Positions 55,827 to 64,000 of a stretch of DNA of 64,000 nt are shown piece by piece. Made by a program: the position numbers and the translations under genes. Source of the stretch: Acinetobacter terrae (GTDB lineage: Bacteria > Pseudomonadota > Gammaproteobacteria > Pseudomonadales > Moraxellaceae); contig NZ_JABERI010000002.1 of NCBI RefSeq assembly GCF_013004375.1, positions 84,654-148,653 on the forward strand. The letters are read 5' to 3'. Under the pieces are notes generated by a model, which had not been told where the DNA came from, did not search any database, and saw only the letters and a program-made list of their open reading frames with translations. The first letter of the stretch is position 1; each line of letters begins with the position of its first letter.

Positions 55827-58800
55827 TTAGTCACCATTTTTCAGTTCAATGTTGATACCTAAAGAACGGATCTCTTTGGTCAATACGTTGAACGATTCAG
55901 GCATGCCCGGATCCATATGATGGTTACCATCGACAATGTTCTTGTAGATGCGAGTACGGCCTTCAACGTCATCCGACTTAACAGTAAGCATTTCTTGAAG
56001 CGTATAAGCTGCGCCATATGCTTCAAGCGCCCAGACTTCCATCTCACCGAAACGCTGACCACCGAATTGAGCTTTACCGCCCAATGGTTGTTGAGTCACA
56101 AGTGAGTAAGAACCTGTAGAACGCGCATGCATCTTGTCATCAACCAAGTGATTCAGTTTCAACATGTACATGTAACCTACAGTTACTGGACGGTCAAAAC
56201 GCTCACCTGTACGTCCGTCAAACAATACGGTTTGACCAGAACGTGGAATGTCTGCAAGTTCAAGCAACTCTTTGATTTGGCCTTCGTCAGCACCATCAAA
56301 TACAGGAGTTGCTAAAGGAATACCTTTACGCAAGTTTTTAGAAAGCGCCAAGATTTCATCATCAGTCAAGCTATCAAGATCTTCTTGCTCGCCACCAACT
56401 TTGTTATAAATCTTGTCTAAGAAGATACGCAGTTCAGCAATGGTACGCTGTTCTTGCAACATCTTGTCGATTTTATCGCCAAGACCTTTTGCAGCCATAC
56501 CCAAGTGAGTTTCAAGAATCTGACCCACGTTCATACGTGAAGGTACACCCAGTGGGTTCAACACGATATCAACAGGTACACCGTTAGCATCATGCGGCAT
56601 GTCTTCTACTGGCAAGATGTTAGATACAACACCCTTGTTACCATGACGACCCGCCATTTTATCACCCGGTTGGATGCGACGTTTTACAGCCAAGTAAACT
56701 TTAACAACTTTCAATACGCCAGTTGTCAGTTCATCACCTGTAGAAAGTTTGCGTTTTTTCTCTGCAAATTTCTCGTCAATCTCAATGCCCTTCTCTTTCA
56801 AGAATACTTGAATTTGAGTTAAGCGTTCAGCAATGCCTTCATCAACAGGTTGAATTTCAAGTAGATCAACAAGCTCTAAACCAGATAACACATCTTCTGA
56901 AAGTTTGTCACCGCGTTTAGTTGTACCACCACCATTCGATTCTTGACCTTTCAACAAGCGAATAATACGTTCACGTGCTGCTTCTTCGAAGATTTTGAAT
57001 TCTTCTTTCAAGTCTTTACGATAAGCATCCAATTGCGCTTTTTCAATTGCTTGAGCACGTTCGTCTTTTTCAAGACCGTCACGTGTAAACACTTGAACGT
57101 CAATCACTGTACCTTTAACGCCTGAAGACACGCGTAATGATGAGTCTTTAACGTCAGCTGCTTTTTCACCGAAAATTGCGCGAAGCAATTTTTCTTCCGG
57201 TGTTAACTGGGTTTCACCTTTAGGCGTTACTTTACCTACAAGGATGTCACCGGCAGTCACTTCAGCACCGATATAAACGATACCTGATTCATCAAGCTTA
57301 GAAAGTGCAGCTTCACCCACGTTTGGAATGTCGGCAGTAATTTCTTCAGCACCCAATTTCGTATCACGTGCAACACATGACAATTCTTGGATATGAATCG
57401 ATGTTAAACGGTCTTCTTGAAGTACACGCTCAGATAACAAGATCGAGTCTTCGTAGTTGTAACCGTTCCACGTCATGAACGCTACACGCATGTTTTGACC
57501 AAGCGCTAATTCACCACCGTCAGTCGATGGACCATCAGCCAATACGTCGCCACGACCCACTTTATCACCAAGGTTCACAAGAACTTTCTGGTTAATACAA
57601 GTATTTTGGTTCGAACGTGTATATTTGATCAGGTTGTAGATATCTACACCTGCTTCACCGGCGATCATTTCTTCTTCGTTTACACGAATAACAACACGTG
57701 ACGCATCAACAAACTCGATACGGCCGCCACGTTTTGCAAGAACACATACACCAGAGTCATGCGCTACGTTTGCTTCCATACCGGTACCGACAAGTGGTTT
57801 GTCAGCAATCAGCGTAGGTACAGCCTGACGTTGCATGTTTGAACCCATCAACGCACGGTTGGCGTCATCGTGTTCAAGGAATGGAATAAGTGATGCTGCA
57901 ACAGATACAATCTGCTGAGCAGATACATCCATATGCGTTACTTTTTCAGGAGGCATACGTACGAAGTCACCTTGGTGACGAACAGATACGAAGTCTTCTG
58001 TTAATTTACCGTCTTTATCTACGCCAGAATCGGCCTGTGCAATCACAGTACCTACTTCTTCAATCGCAGATAAATACTCAACGTCATCTGTTACGCGGCC
58101 ATCAATAACTTTGCGGTATGGTGTTTCCAAGAAACCGAAGTTATTACATTTTGCATAAACCGAAAGTGAGTTGATCAAACCAATGTTTGGTCCCTCAGGA
58201 GTCTCAATTGGACACACACGACCGTAGTGAGTTTGATGTACGTCACGTACTTCAAAGCCTGCACGTTCACGAGTCAAACCGCCGGGTCCAAGCGCCGATA
58301 CACGACGTTTATGTGTAATTTCAGACAATGGATTATTTTGGTCCATGAACTGAGACAACTGGCTTGAACCAAAGAATTCTTTGATTGCAGCAGCAACTGG
58401 TTTCGCATTGATTAAATCTTGCGGAGACAAGTTGTCTGTTTCAGCTTGGCTTAAACGCTCTTTAACAGCACGTTCTACGCGAACTAAACCAACACGGAAT
58501 TGGTTTTCTGTCATTTCACCGACTGAACGTACGCGACGGTTACCCAAGTGATCGATATCGTCGACTTCACCTTTACCGTTACGAATTTCAACAAGTGTTT
58601 TTAGAACGTCTGTGATATCTGAATTTGAAAGAATACCTTCAACTTCACGAGACTTCTGATCTGTACCGACTTCGTAAGGACGACCCAAACGACGGTTGAA
58701 CTTCATGCGGCCGACTGGAGACAAGTCATAACGTTCAGAAGAGAAGAACAAGTTGTTGAATAAGTTTTCAGCAGCTTCTTTTGTTGGTGGCTCACCTGGA

Positions 58801-59915
58801 CGCATTACTTTGTAGATTTCTACAAGTGCTTCTTCACGACCTGAAGTCGTATCTGCACGTAAAGAATCCGCAACGAAAGAACCACGATCGATATCATTGG
58901 TGAACAAAATATTGAACTGCTTAACGCCGCCTTCTGCAATCTTCACCATGATCTCATGGCTCAATACGGTGTTTGCAGCAATAACATCACCATCTTTTAA
59001 TGGGATGTCTTCAGCAGTAATACGTTCGTACAAGTACTCGTCAGGAACAGAAAGCTTGGTTAAGCCAGATGCTTCCATTTGACGTACATGACGTGCATTA
59101 ATACGTTTACCTTGCTCAACAATCGCTTTGCCGTCAGCATCAAGAATGTCGAATTGAGCCATTTCACCGCGCAGGCGTTCAGGCACAAGGTCAATTTGGT
59201 AGCTACCCATGTCAAGATAGACAGGGACTTTTTCATAGAACATGTCTAGGACTTGTTCGTTGCTATAACCTAATGCACGAAGTACAACAGTCGCGAGTAA
59301 TTTACGACGACGGTCAATACGTACAAAGACAAGGTCTTTTGCATCGAATTCAAAATCTAACCATGAACCACGGTAAGGAATGATACGTGCTGAATAAAGA
59401 ACTTTACCGCTAGAGTGAGTTTTGCCTTTATCGTGGTCAAAGAATACACCTGGTGAACGATGTAATTGAGACACAATTACACGCTCAGTACCATTAATGA
59501 CAAAGGTACCATTTTCGGTCATGAGCGGCATTTCGCCCATGTACACTTCTTGTTCACGTACGTCTTTTATTGATTTAGTTTCGCGATCTTTGATGATCAA
59601 ACGAATTTTTACGCGCATTGGTGCCGCATAAGTCGAACCACGTAAAATACATTCACGCACATCAAACTCAGGCTTACCAAGACTATACTCAACAAATTCT
59701 AAAGCAGCATTGCCAGAATAACTTTCAATAGGAAAAACTGAACGAAATGCGGCTTGGAGACCGATATCTTCGCGGTTTTTTGGAGTTTTGCCATCTTGTA
59801 GGAATGTTCTGTACGAGTCGACTTGAATCGAAAGCAAGTACGGAGCATCCATGACGCTAGGCAATTTACCAAAATTCTTACGGATCCGTTTCTTTTCGGT
59901 ATATGAGTATGCCAT
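55827..59915 (-). CDS. rpoB: DNA-directed RNA polymerase beta subunit
   Basis: RNA polymerase beta subunit, 1362 residues, the length of Acinetobacter RpoB. The rifampicin-resistance region [20 protein letters not shown] then RVSALGPGG near 515-545 keeps Asp, His and Ser at the E. coli 516, 526 and 531 positions, so no common resistance change is present. C-terminal clamp region with [30 protein letters not shown] precedes the ATG. Follows rplL after a 304-base gap with an attenuator-like hairpin. Confidence 0.98.
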   Translation of the reverse strand: MAYSYTEKKRIRKNFGKLPSVMDAPYLLSIQVDSYRTFLQDGKTPKNREDIGLQAAFRSVFPIESYSGNAALEFVEYSLGKPEFDVRECILRGSTYAAPMRVKIRLIIKDRETKSIKDVREQEVYMGEMPLMTENGTFVINGTERVIVSQLHRSPGVFFDHDKGKTHSSGKVLYSARIIPYRGSWLDFEFDAKDLVFVRIDRRRKLLATVVLRALGYSNEQVLDMFYEKVPVYLDMGSYQIDLVPERLRGEMAQFDILDADGKAIVEQGKRINARHVRQMEASGLTKLSVPDEYLYERITAEDIPLKDGDVIAANTVLSHEIMVKIAEGGVKQFNILFTNDIDRGSFVADSLRADTTSGREEALVEIYKVMRPGEPPTKEAAENLFNNLFFSSERYDLSPVGRMKFNRRLGRPYEVGTDQKSREVEGILSNSDITDVLKTLVEIRNGKGEVDDIDHLGNRRVRSVGEMTENQFRVGLVRVERAVKERLSQAETDNLSPQDLINAKPVAAAIKEFFGSSQLSQFMDQNNPLSEITHKRRVSALGPGGLTRERAGFEVRDVHQTHYGRVCPIETPEGPNIGLINSLSVYAKCNNFGFLETPYRKVIDGRVTDDVEYLSAIEEVGTVIAQADSGVDKDGKLTEDFVSVRHQGDFVRMPPEKVTHMDVSAQQIVSVAASLIPFLEHDDANRALMGSNMQRQAVPTLIADKPLVGTGMEANVAHDSGVCVLAKRGGRIEFVDASRVVIRVNEEEMIAGEAGVDIYNLIKYTRSNQNTCINQKVLVNLGDKVGRGDVLADGPSTDGGELALGQNMRVAFMTWNGYNYEDSILLSERVLQEDRLTSIHIQELSCVARDTKLGAEEITADIPNVGEAALSKLDESGIVYIGAEVTAGDILVGKVTPKGETQLTPEEKLLRAIFGEKAADVKDSSLRVSSGVKGTVIDVQVFTRDGLEKDERAQAIEKAQLDAYRKDLKEEFKIFEEAARERIIRLLKGQESNGGGTTKRGDKLSEDVLSGLELVDLLEIQPVDEGIAERLTQIQVFLKEKGIEIDEKFAEKKRKLSTGDELTTGVLKVVKVYLAVKRRIQPGDKMAGRHGNKGVVSNILPVEDMPHDANGVPVDIVLNPLGVPSRMNVGQILETHLGMAAKGLGDKIDKMLQEQRTIAELRIFLDKIYNKVGGEQEDLDSLTDDEILALSKNLRKGIPLATPVFDGADEGQIKELLELADIPRSGQTVLFDGRTGERFDRPVTVGYMYMLKLNHLVDDKMHARSTGSYSLVTQQPLGGKAQFGGQRFGEMEVWALEAYGAAYTLQEMLTVKSDDVEGRTRIYKNIVDGNHHMDPGMPESFNVLTKEIRSLGINIELKNGD

Positions 59916-60219
59916 CTGGAGTCCTCGGAAAGTAAACTAAGCCCGCCTGCAGAACGAGCCTAGAAGGAATTACACAGGCCGATATGGCCACCACTTTTTA
60001 CAAATGCTGCAATTTTTAGTGGTATTAAAACGCTTAGCAATATTTTCAAATATGATAAATATTGGTAAACATTTGATTTTATTGATTTATTATAATAATT
60101 GACGGTTTTTACATCAATCAAACAAAAATCGAGCCGATTATTGTAACGCAAAAAGGCTGATGACCCAAGAGCCATCAGCCAAATTTCGGGATCAATTTAA
60201 AAATTGACCCCTGGTACCA
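59916..60219 (-). promoter_or_regulatory. rplL-rpoB intergenic region (attenuator region)
   Basis: No gene in 304 bases. Next to rplL, GGGATCAATTT and AAATTGACCC (about 60188-60211) form a hairpin; then a terminator-like hairpin follows at 60150-60180, listed separately. The rest is AT-rich. In E. coli partial termination here sets the rplL:rpoB ratio, and the same arrangement is likely. Confidence 0.6.
60150..60180 (-). terminator. Attenuator between rplL and rpoB
   Basis: Minus-strand GGCTGATG and CATCAGCC arms with a ten-base loop are followed by U5, forty bases beyond rplL. It is a moderate intrinsic terminator, suited to partial read-through into rpoB. Confidence 0.75.
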
Positions 60220-60585
60220 TTACTTAACAGTAATTGTAGCACCAGTAGTTTCAAGCTTAGCTTTAAGTTCAGCAGCTTCTTCTTTAGAAACGCCTTCTTT
60301 AAGGATAGCTGGAGCGCTTTCAACCATGTCTTTAGCTTCTTTCAAGCCAAGACCAGTAACTTCACGAACTGCTTTAATTACAGCAACTTTGTTCGCGCCG
60401 AAAGAAGTCAATTCAACATTGAATTCTGATTGCTCTTCAGCAGCAGCAGCAGCAGGACCTGCAGCTACAGCAACTGCAGCAGCAGATACATTGAATTTTT
60501 CTTCGAAAGCAGAAATAAGTTCTACAAGCTCAAGAACAGTTTTTTCAGCAACTGCGTTTAGGATTTCTTCGTTTGTTAAAGCCAT
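60220..60585 (-). CDS. rplL: 50S ribosomal protein L7/L12
   Basis: Acidic stalk protein, multiple copies per ribosome, that recruits translation GTPases. The N-terminal dimer domain ([20 protein letters not shown]) is followed by an Ala-rich hinge (about 35-50) and the C-terminal domain with [20 protein letters not shown]. 121 residues, normal. Directly downstream of rplJ. Confidence 0.98.
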   Translation of the reverse strand: MALTNEEILNAVAEKTVLELVELISAFEEKFNVSAAAVAVAAGPAAAAAEEQSEFNVELTSFGANKVAVIKAVREVTGLGLKEAKDMVESAPAILKEGVSKEEAAELKAKLETTGATITVK

Positions 60586-60627
60586 GAGAGTAACTCCAAA
60601 TGGGTATTGAATGGTGTGAAAGTGAAT

Positions 60628-61152
60628 TTAAGCTTCTGTAACTTCTGTAACTTCTGGAGCTTCGTTTTTCTCTTGAAGCGCTGTAAGTAAGCGACCCAAT
60701 TTCGAAATAGGAGCTTGAAGAACAGAGGCAAGCATAGTAAGCGCTTTTTCTTGGTTCGGAAGGTTCGCGATAACGCTAATTTCTTCACCTTGATAAAGTT
60801 TGCCATCAAATGCAGCAGCTTTAAGTTCAAATGCTTTGTTAGTTTTCGCAAATTCTTCGAACAAACGAGCAGCAGCGCCCATGTCGTCTTCAGAAGTAGA
60901 GAAAGCTAAGATTGTTGGACCAACGAGGTTGTCATTCAAGATATTGAATTGAGTATCTTGAAGAGCGCGTTTCGCCAAAGTATTACGTACAACGCGTGTA
61001 GCAACACCTAGTTTACGAGCTTCAACACGAAGAGCAGTTAATTGCCCAACAGTTAAACCTTGGTAGTCAGCAACAACAGCAGCAAATGCAGTAGAAGCAA
61101 CTTCAGTTACTTCAGCTACGATCTGTTTTTTGCCTTCGATAAGAAGAGCCAT
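60628..61152 (-). CDS. rplJ: 50S ribosomal protein L10
   Basis: Stalk base protein that binds L7/L12 dimers and the 23S rRNA and represses its own operon by binding the leader. N-terminal rRNA-binding domain with VVADYQGLTVGQLTALRVEA, C-terminal helix for L12. 174 residues, slightly longer than E. coli L10 (165), with an acidic C-terminus. A structured 307-base leader precedes it. Confidence 0.97.
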   Translation of the reverse strand: MALLIEGKKQIVAEVTEVASTAFAAVVADYQGLTVGQLTALRVEARKLGVATRVVRNTLAKRALQDTQFNILNDNLVGPTILAFSTSEDDMGAAARLFEEFAKTNKAFELKAAAFDGKLYQGEEISVIANLPNQEKALTMLASVLQAPISKLGRLLTALQEKNEAPEVTEVTEA

Positions 61153-61459
61153 TGTAAAACCTCCTAACGGTGATTTATGTGCTTACGCGAAGCACACTCC
61201 CAATTCGTTAATCCATCACTGGACTAACACGCGGAGGATGAACAAATCACACCACCGCGTCTACTCGGACTGGACTTTTAAGAAGTGAATTCCGAAGAAC
61301 TCCCCTCGCCCGAGGTCTTTGACGCTGATAAACAAATATTTATCAATTCAAAGTTTGCCTAAGTTCGCAAGTGAACCAAAACTGGTTTCTCTTGCGTAAA
61401 ATTTGAAGCAGTGCTTCAAATTTTACTCAGGGCTTTAAAATTCTGTAATAAGTCGAGAC
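61153..61459 (-). ncRNA. Candidate rplJ leader (L10 autoregulation), structured
   Basis: The rplA-rplJ spacer has several strong helices: GTAAAATTTGAAGC/GCTTCAAATTTTAC (61396-61426, perfect 14 bp, three-base loop), CGCAAG/CTTGCG enclosing a bulged GAACCA/TGGTTTC stem (61366-61396), and CCTC/GAGG at about 61308-61319. None has a U tract, so they fit an mRNA leader rather than a terminator. In other bacteria L10-(L12)4 binds such a leader; match to the Rfam L10 leader model is not checked. Confidence 0.6.
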
Positions 61460-62155
61460 TTATTTAGAAACGTTTGCCACATCAACAACAAGACCAGGAC
61501 CCATAGTTGAGCTCAAAGTGATCTTTTGGATGTAGATACCTTTAGAAGTAGCAGGTTTTGCTTTCTTAAGGTCAGCTACAAGAGCTTCAAGGTTTTGACG
61601 GATCGCAGCAGCATCAAAGCCAACTTGACCAATCGCAGCATGGATAATACCCGCTTTGTCTACACGGTAACGTGCTTGACCAGCTTTAGCGTTTTTAACA
61701 GCGTTAGCTACGTCAGGAGTTACAGTACCCACTTTAGGGTTAGGCATTAAGCCACGTGGACCAAGGATCGTACCCAACTTACCAACAACGCGCATTGCAT
61801 CTGGAGCAGCAATTACTACGTCGAAGTCTAAGTTACCAGCTTGAATGCTTTCAGCAAGATCTTCAAAACCAACGATGTCCGCGCCTTCAGCTTTAGCAGC
61901 TTCAGCAGCAGCGCCTTGAGCAAACACAGCAACACGTACAGTTTTACCAGTACCTGCAGGAAGTGTAGTCGCGCCACGAACAACTTGGTCAGATTTACGA
62001 GGGTCAACACCAAGGTTTACTGAAACATCCAAAGATTCTTTGAATTTAACAGCAGGAATAGTGTTAAGAACTTGTACTGCTTCTTCCAAAGTGTAAACTT
62101 TGTTCGCTTCAACAGCAGCAGCGATGGCTTTTTGACGTTTAGTTAATTTAGCCAT
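61460..62155 (-). CDS. rplA: 50S ribosomal protein L1
   Basis: Large ribosomal subunit protein of the L1 stalk; in E. coli also translational repressor of the rplK-rplA mRNA. The 231-residue length and blocks such as [39 protein letters not shown] and [15 protein letters not shown] are typical. Only three bases separate it from rplK. Confidence 0.98.
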   Translation of the reverse strand: MAKLTKRQKAIAAAVEANKVYTLEEAVQVLNTIPAVKFKESLDVSVNLGVDPRKSDQVVRGATTLPAGTGKTVRVAVFAQGAAAEAAKAEGADIVGFEDLAESIQAGNLDFDVVIAAPDAMRVVGKLGTILGPRGLMPNPKVGTVTPDVANAVKNAKAGQARYRVDKAGIIHAAIGQVGFDAAAIRQNLEALVADLKKAKPATSKGIYIQKITLSSTMGPGLVVDVANVSK

Positions 62156-62158
62156 GTC

Positions 62159-62587
62159 TTATAGCTCCACTTCCAAGCCCATAGAACGCGCAGAACCAGC
62201 AATGGTACGTACACGTGCGTCTAAATCAGCACCAGTTAAATCTGGTTCTTTAGTAGTCGCAATTTCTTCTAATTGAGCGCGAGTCAACTTACCAACTTTA
62301 GTTTTGTTAGGTACAGCTGAACCCTTTTGAATACCAGCAGCTTTCTTAAGAAGAATAGCAGCAGGCGGAGTTTTCATAATGAATGTGAACGACTTATCGT
62401 TGTACACAGTAATCACTACAGGAATTGGTAGACCAGCTTCAACTTTTTGTGTAGCAGCATTGAATTCTTTACAGAATGCCATGATGTTAACACCACGTTG
62501 ACCTAGTGCAGGACCAATCGGTGGAGATGGATTCGCTTTACCAGCTGGAACTTGCAGCTTGATATAGCCGTCAATCTTCTTAGCCAT
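62159..62587 (-). CDS. rplK: 50S ribosomal protein L11
   Basis: Binds the GTPase-associated centre of 23S rRNA together with L10. N-terminal domain with [20 protein letters not shown] and [17 protein letters not shown]-terminal RNA-binding domain with [18 protein letters not shown]. 142 residues, normal. Co-transcribed with rplA. Confidence 0.98.
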   Translation of the reverse strand: MAKKIDGYIKLQVPAGKANPSPPIGPALGQRGVNIMAFCKEFNAATQKVEAGLPIPVVITVYNDKSFTFIMKTPPAAILLKKAAGIQKGSAVPNKTKVGKLTRAQLEEIATTKEPDLTGADLDARVRTIAGSARSMGLEVEL

Positions 62588-62707
62588 TTCAAATTACCTC
62601 TGGGTGCAAACGCCGATGAAGGCTCCCCAATGATTTCAAGTAACGATAACCGTTACAACAACAATGCCCAATCCATAACAAATCGGGCGTTTTCCAACCA
62701 ACTTAAA
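62588..62707. promoter_or_regulatory. nusG-rplK spacer
   Basis: 120 bases between nusG and rplK, which in E. coli carries the rplK promoter. GTAACGATAACCGTTAC around 62640-62656 is a near-perfect dyad (AACGGTTATCGTT centre). No strong sigma-70 pair is visible. Confidence 0.4.
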
Positions 62708-63241
62708 TTAGTTCGCTTTTTCGACTTGGCGAAATTCGAGCTCAACTTGAGTTGGTCGATTGAATACATTAATTGTCAACGTTAAACGTGACTTCTCGTA
62801 TTGAACTTCTTCCACCACGCCTTTAAAGTCGGTGAATGGACCATCAATAACAAGTAATTCTTCGCCTGGTTCAAACATCGTCTTAGGACGAGGTGCTTCA
62901 CCAGTATTGCGTACACGCGCAAGAATCGCATCAGCTTCTTTTTGCGTAATGGGTGCAGGTTTTTCTGCAGTACCACCGATGAAACCTAATACTTTTGGAC
63001 ATTCTTTAACAATGTGCCAAGTATCATCGTTCATTTCCATTTCAACTAATACATAGCCAGGAAAGAATTTACGCTCTGATTTACGCTTCTTACCATCCTT
63101 CATTTCTACGACTTCTTCAGTCGGAACGAGGACTTCACCAAAGCTATCGGCTACAGCGCTACGCTGGATTCGATCATTAAGCGAGCGTAACACCTGTTTT
63201 TCATAACCTGAATAGGCATGAATAATGTACCAACGTTTCAT
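62708..63241 (-). CDS. nusG: Transcription termination/antitermination protein NusG
   Basis: Couples RNA polymerase with Rho or the ribosome. NGN domain with [20 protein letters not shown] and [20 protein letters not shown], then a KOW domain with [23 protein letters not shown]. 177 residues, normal. Seven bases lie between the secE stop and its start; co-transcribed with secE. Confidence 0.98.
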   Translation of the reverse strand: MKRWYIIHAYSGYEKQVLRSLNDRIQRSAVADSFGEVLVPTEEVVEMKDGKKRKSERKFFPGYVLVEMEMNDDTWHIVKECPKVLGFIGGTAEKPAPITQKEADAILARVRNTGEAPRPKTMFEPGEELLVIDGPFTDFKGVVEEVQYEKSRLTLTINVFNRPTQVELEFRQVEKAN

Positions 63242-63248
63242 AGCTCTC

Positions 63249-63689
63249 TTACCCGATAATAAACTTCATTAACCAGCCTAAAATGTAATCAAAACACCAT
63301 AAAACAATGGAAGCGATTACAACAACTGCAAGAACATGCCAAGATGTGGTCACTGTTTCTTGCTTGGTCGGCCAAGTCACACGACGTAACTCGATTCGTG
63401 CATCTCTCAATAAACGAACAAAGCCTTTGCCTTGATGGGTGGCGTATAATAAACCTAAAGCCACTACGATACAAGCCAAAATCACAGCAACGCGCACACC
63501 AACATTATTCGCAGGCGCCCAATATGCTGGCAAATACTGACCCGCCATGGCCGCACCAACTAATAAAATCAATGCGATAACCCATAGAACTATATCTAAA
63601 GGAGACCCAGAATTAACAACTTCAGCAGGATTATTTCTTTGTGGAATTGGCGCTTCGCTTAATGCGTCACGCGATTTATCATTCGACAT
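63249..63689 (-). CDS. secE: Preprotein translocase subunit SecE
   Basis: Inner-membrane SecE subunit, 146 residues with three membrane helices (about 29-47, 62-82 and 117-143), the enterobacterial-type three-helix form. The amphipathic segment [20 protein letters not shown] before the last helix is the family hallmark. Downstream of tRNA-Trp and upstream of nusG as in other gamma-proteobacteria. Confidence 0.96.
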   Translation of the reverse strand: MSNDKSRDALSEAPIPQRNNPAEVVNSGSPLDIVLWVIALILLVGAAMAGQYLPAYWAPANNVGVRVAVILACIVVALGLLYATHQGKGFVRLLRDARIELRRVTWPTKQETVTTSWHVLAVVVIASIVLWCFDYILGWLMKFIIG

Positions 63690-63762
63690 TTTTGTACTCG
63701 TCGTAGGCTTCGCGACTTATTATATGACAATTTAACCAGCATCAAGTTTTTTTTTAAAAAAA

Positions 63763-63838
63763 TGGCAGGCCAGGAGGGACTCGAACCCCCAACATTCGGT
63801 TTTGGAGACCGACGCTCTACCAATTGAACTACTGACCT
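63763..63838 (-). tRNA. tRNA-Trp (anticodon CCA)
   Basis: 76 bases including encoded CCA on the minus strand. Acceptor AGGTCAG pairs with CTGGCCT, the anticodon stem TCGGT/ACCGA encloses CTCCAAA with anticodon CCA, and the T arm GGGGG/TCCCT region encloses TTCGAGT. It lies between tuf and secE, the classical place. Confidence 0.97.
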
Positions 63839-63890
63839 ATAATACAAATCGGGAACCAGAGCCCCCGACCTGTAATTTCAACTTATCGTA

Positions 63891-64000
<110 letters not shown>

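Noticed and set aside
59960..60175. 71-codon minus-strand frame between rpoB and rplL
   Set aside because: Covers the attenuator hairpin and AT-rich spacer; no start signal.
63659..63847. 62-codon minus-strand frame near secE
   Set aside because: Runs through tRNA-Trp, so it is not coding.

Overview
The window is a stretch of core chromosome from a gamma-proteobacterium of the genus Acinetobacter. The assignment rests on three things: a gene close to the wax-ester fatty acyl-CoA reductase Acr1 of A. baylyi, the order pilMNOPQ-aroK-aroB beside a divergent ponA, and RpoB/RpoC of Acinetobacter type (1362 and 1396 residues). The species cannot be fixed by reading alone. No prophage, insertion sequence, CRISPR array or obvious genomic island is visible.

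Layout. 1-7053 (minus): type IV pilus assembly operon pilM-N-O-P-Q followed by aroK, aroB and the start of a small membrane protein cut by the window edge. 7219-9747 (plus): ponA, divergent from pilM. 9787-17804 (minus): rlmA, then the proximal half of the division/cell-wall cluster, rsmH-ftsL-ftsI-murE-murF-mraY, ending at a terminator. 18133-20400 (minus): two tandem sulfate-binding protein genes without permease genes. 20767-23430 (plus): a small secreted protein, gltX, tRNA-Ala(GGC), tRNA-Glu(TTC) and a zinc-ribbon membrane protein. 23461-30163: a CDF metal exporter, a Sel1-repeat protein, ettA, metY, acr1 and a small membrane protein. 30213-37114: tex, the ompR-envZ two-component system and a CoA-transferase. 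37166-43646: a decayed gene, an unknown coiled-coil membrane protein, a FrnE-like DsbA protein, dodecin, small secreted or glycine-zipper proteins and a three-gene cluster of unknown function. 43739-51287: htpG, an LprI-like protein, ompW, an NhaC-family antiporter, an alpha/beta hydrolase, a DUF4442 hot-dog protein, a glycine-zipper lipoprotein and a second decayed gene. 51449-64000 (minus): the transcription-translation block tuf(end)-tRNA-Trp-secE-nusG-rplK-rplA-rplJ-rplL-rpoB-rpoC.

Genes work in recognisable modules. PilM-N-O-P-Q build the inner-membrane platform and secretin for type IV pili and DNA uptake. RsmH to MraY and PonA serve peptidoglycan synthesis. The last block supplies elongation factor, secretion, antitermination, the ribosomal stalk and RNA polymerase. 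Several start codons are not ATG (TTG for rpoC and probably aroK; GTG for envZ and acr1).

I did not find a clear new multi-gene system. The items most worth a second look are two reconstructable pseudogenes (37166-37536 and 50745-51287), a palindrome-rich insertion-like element between rpoB and rpoC, nested inverted repeats between ompR and envZ, an inverted repeat that coincides with a strong tRNA promoter, and an uncharacterised three-gene cluster at 40765-43646.
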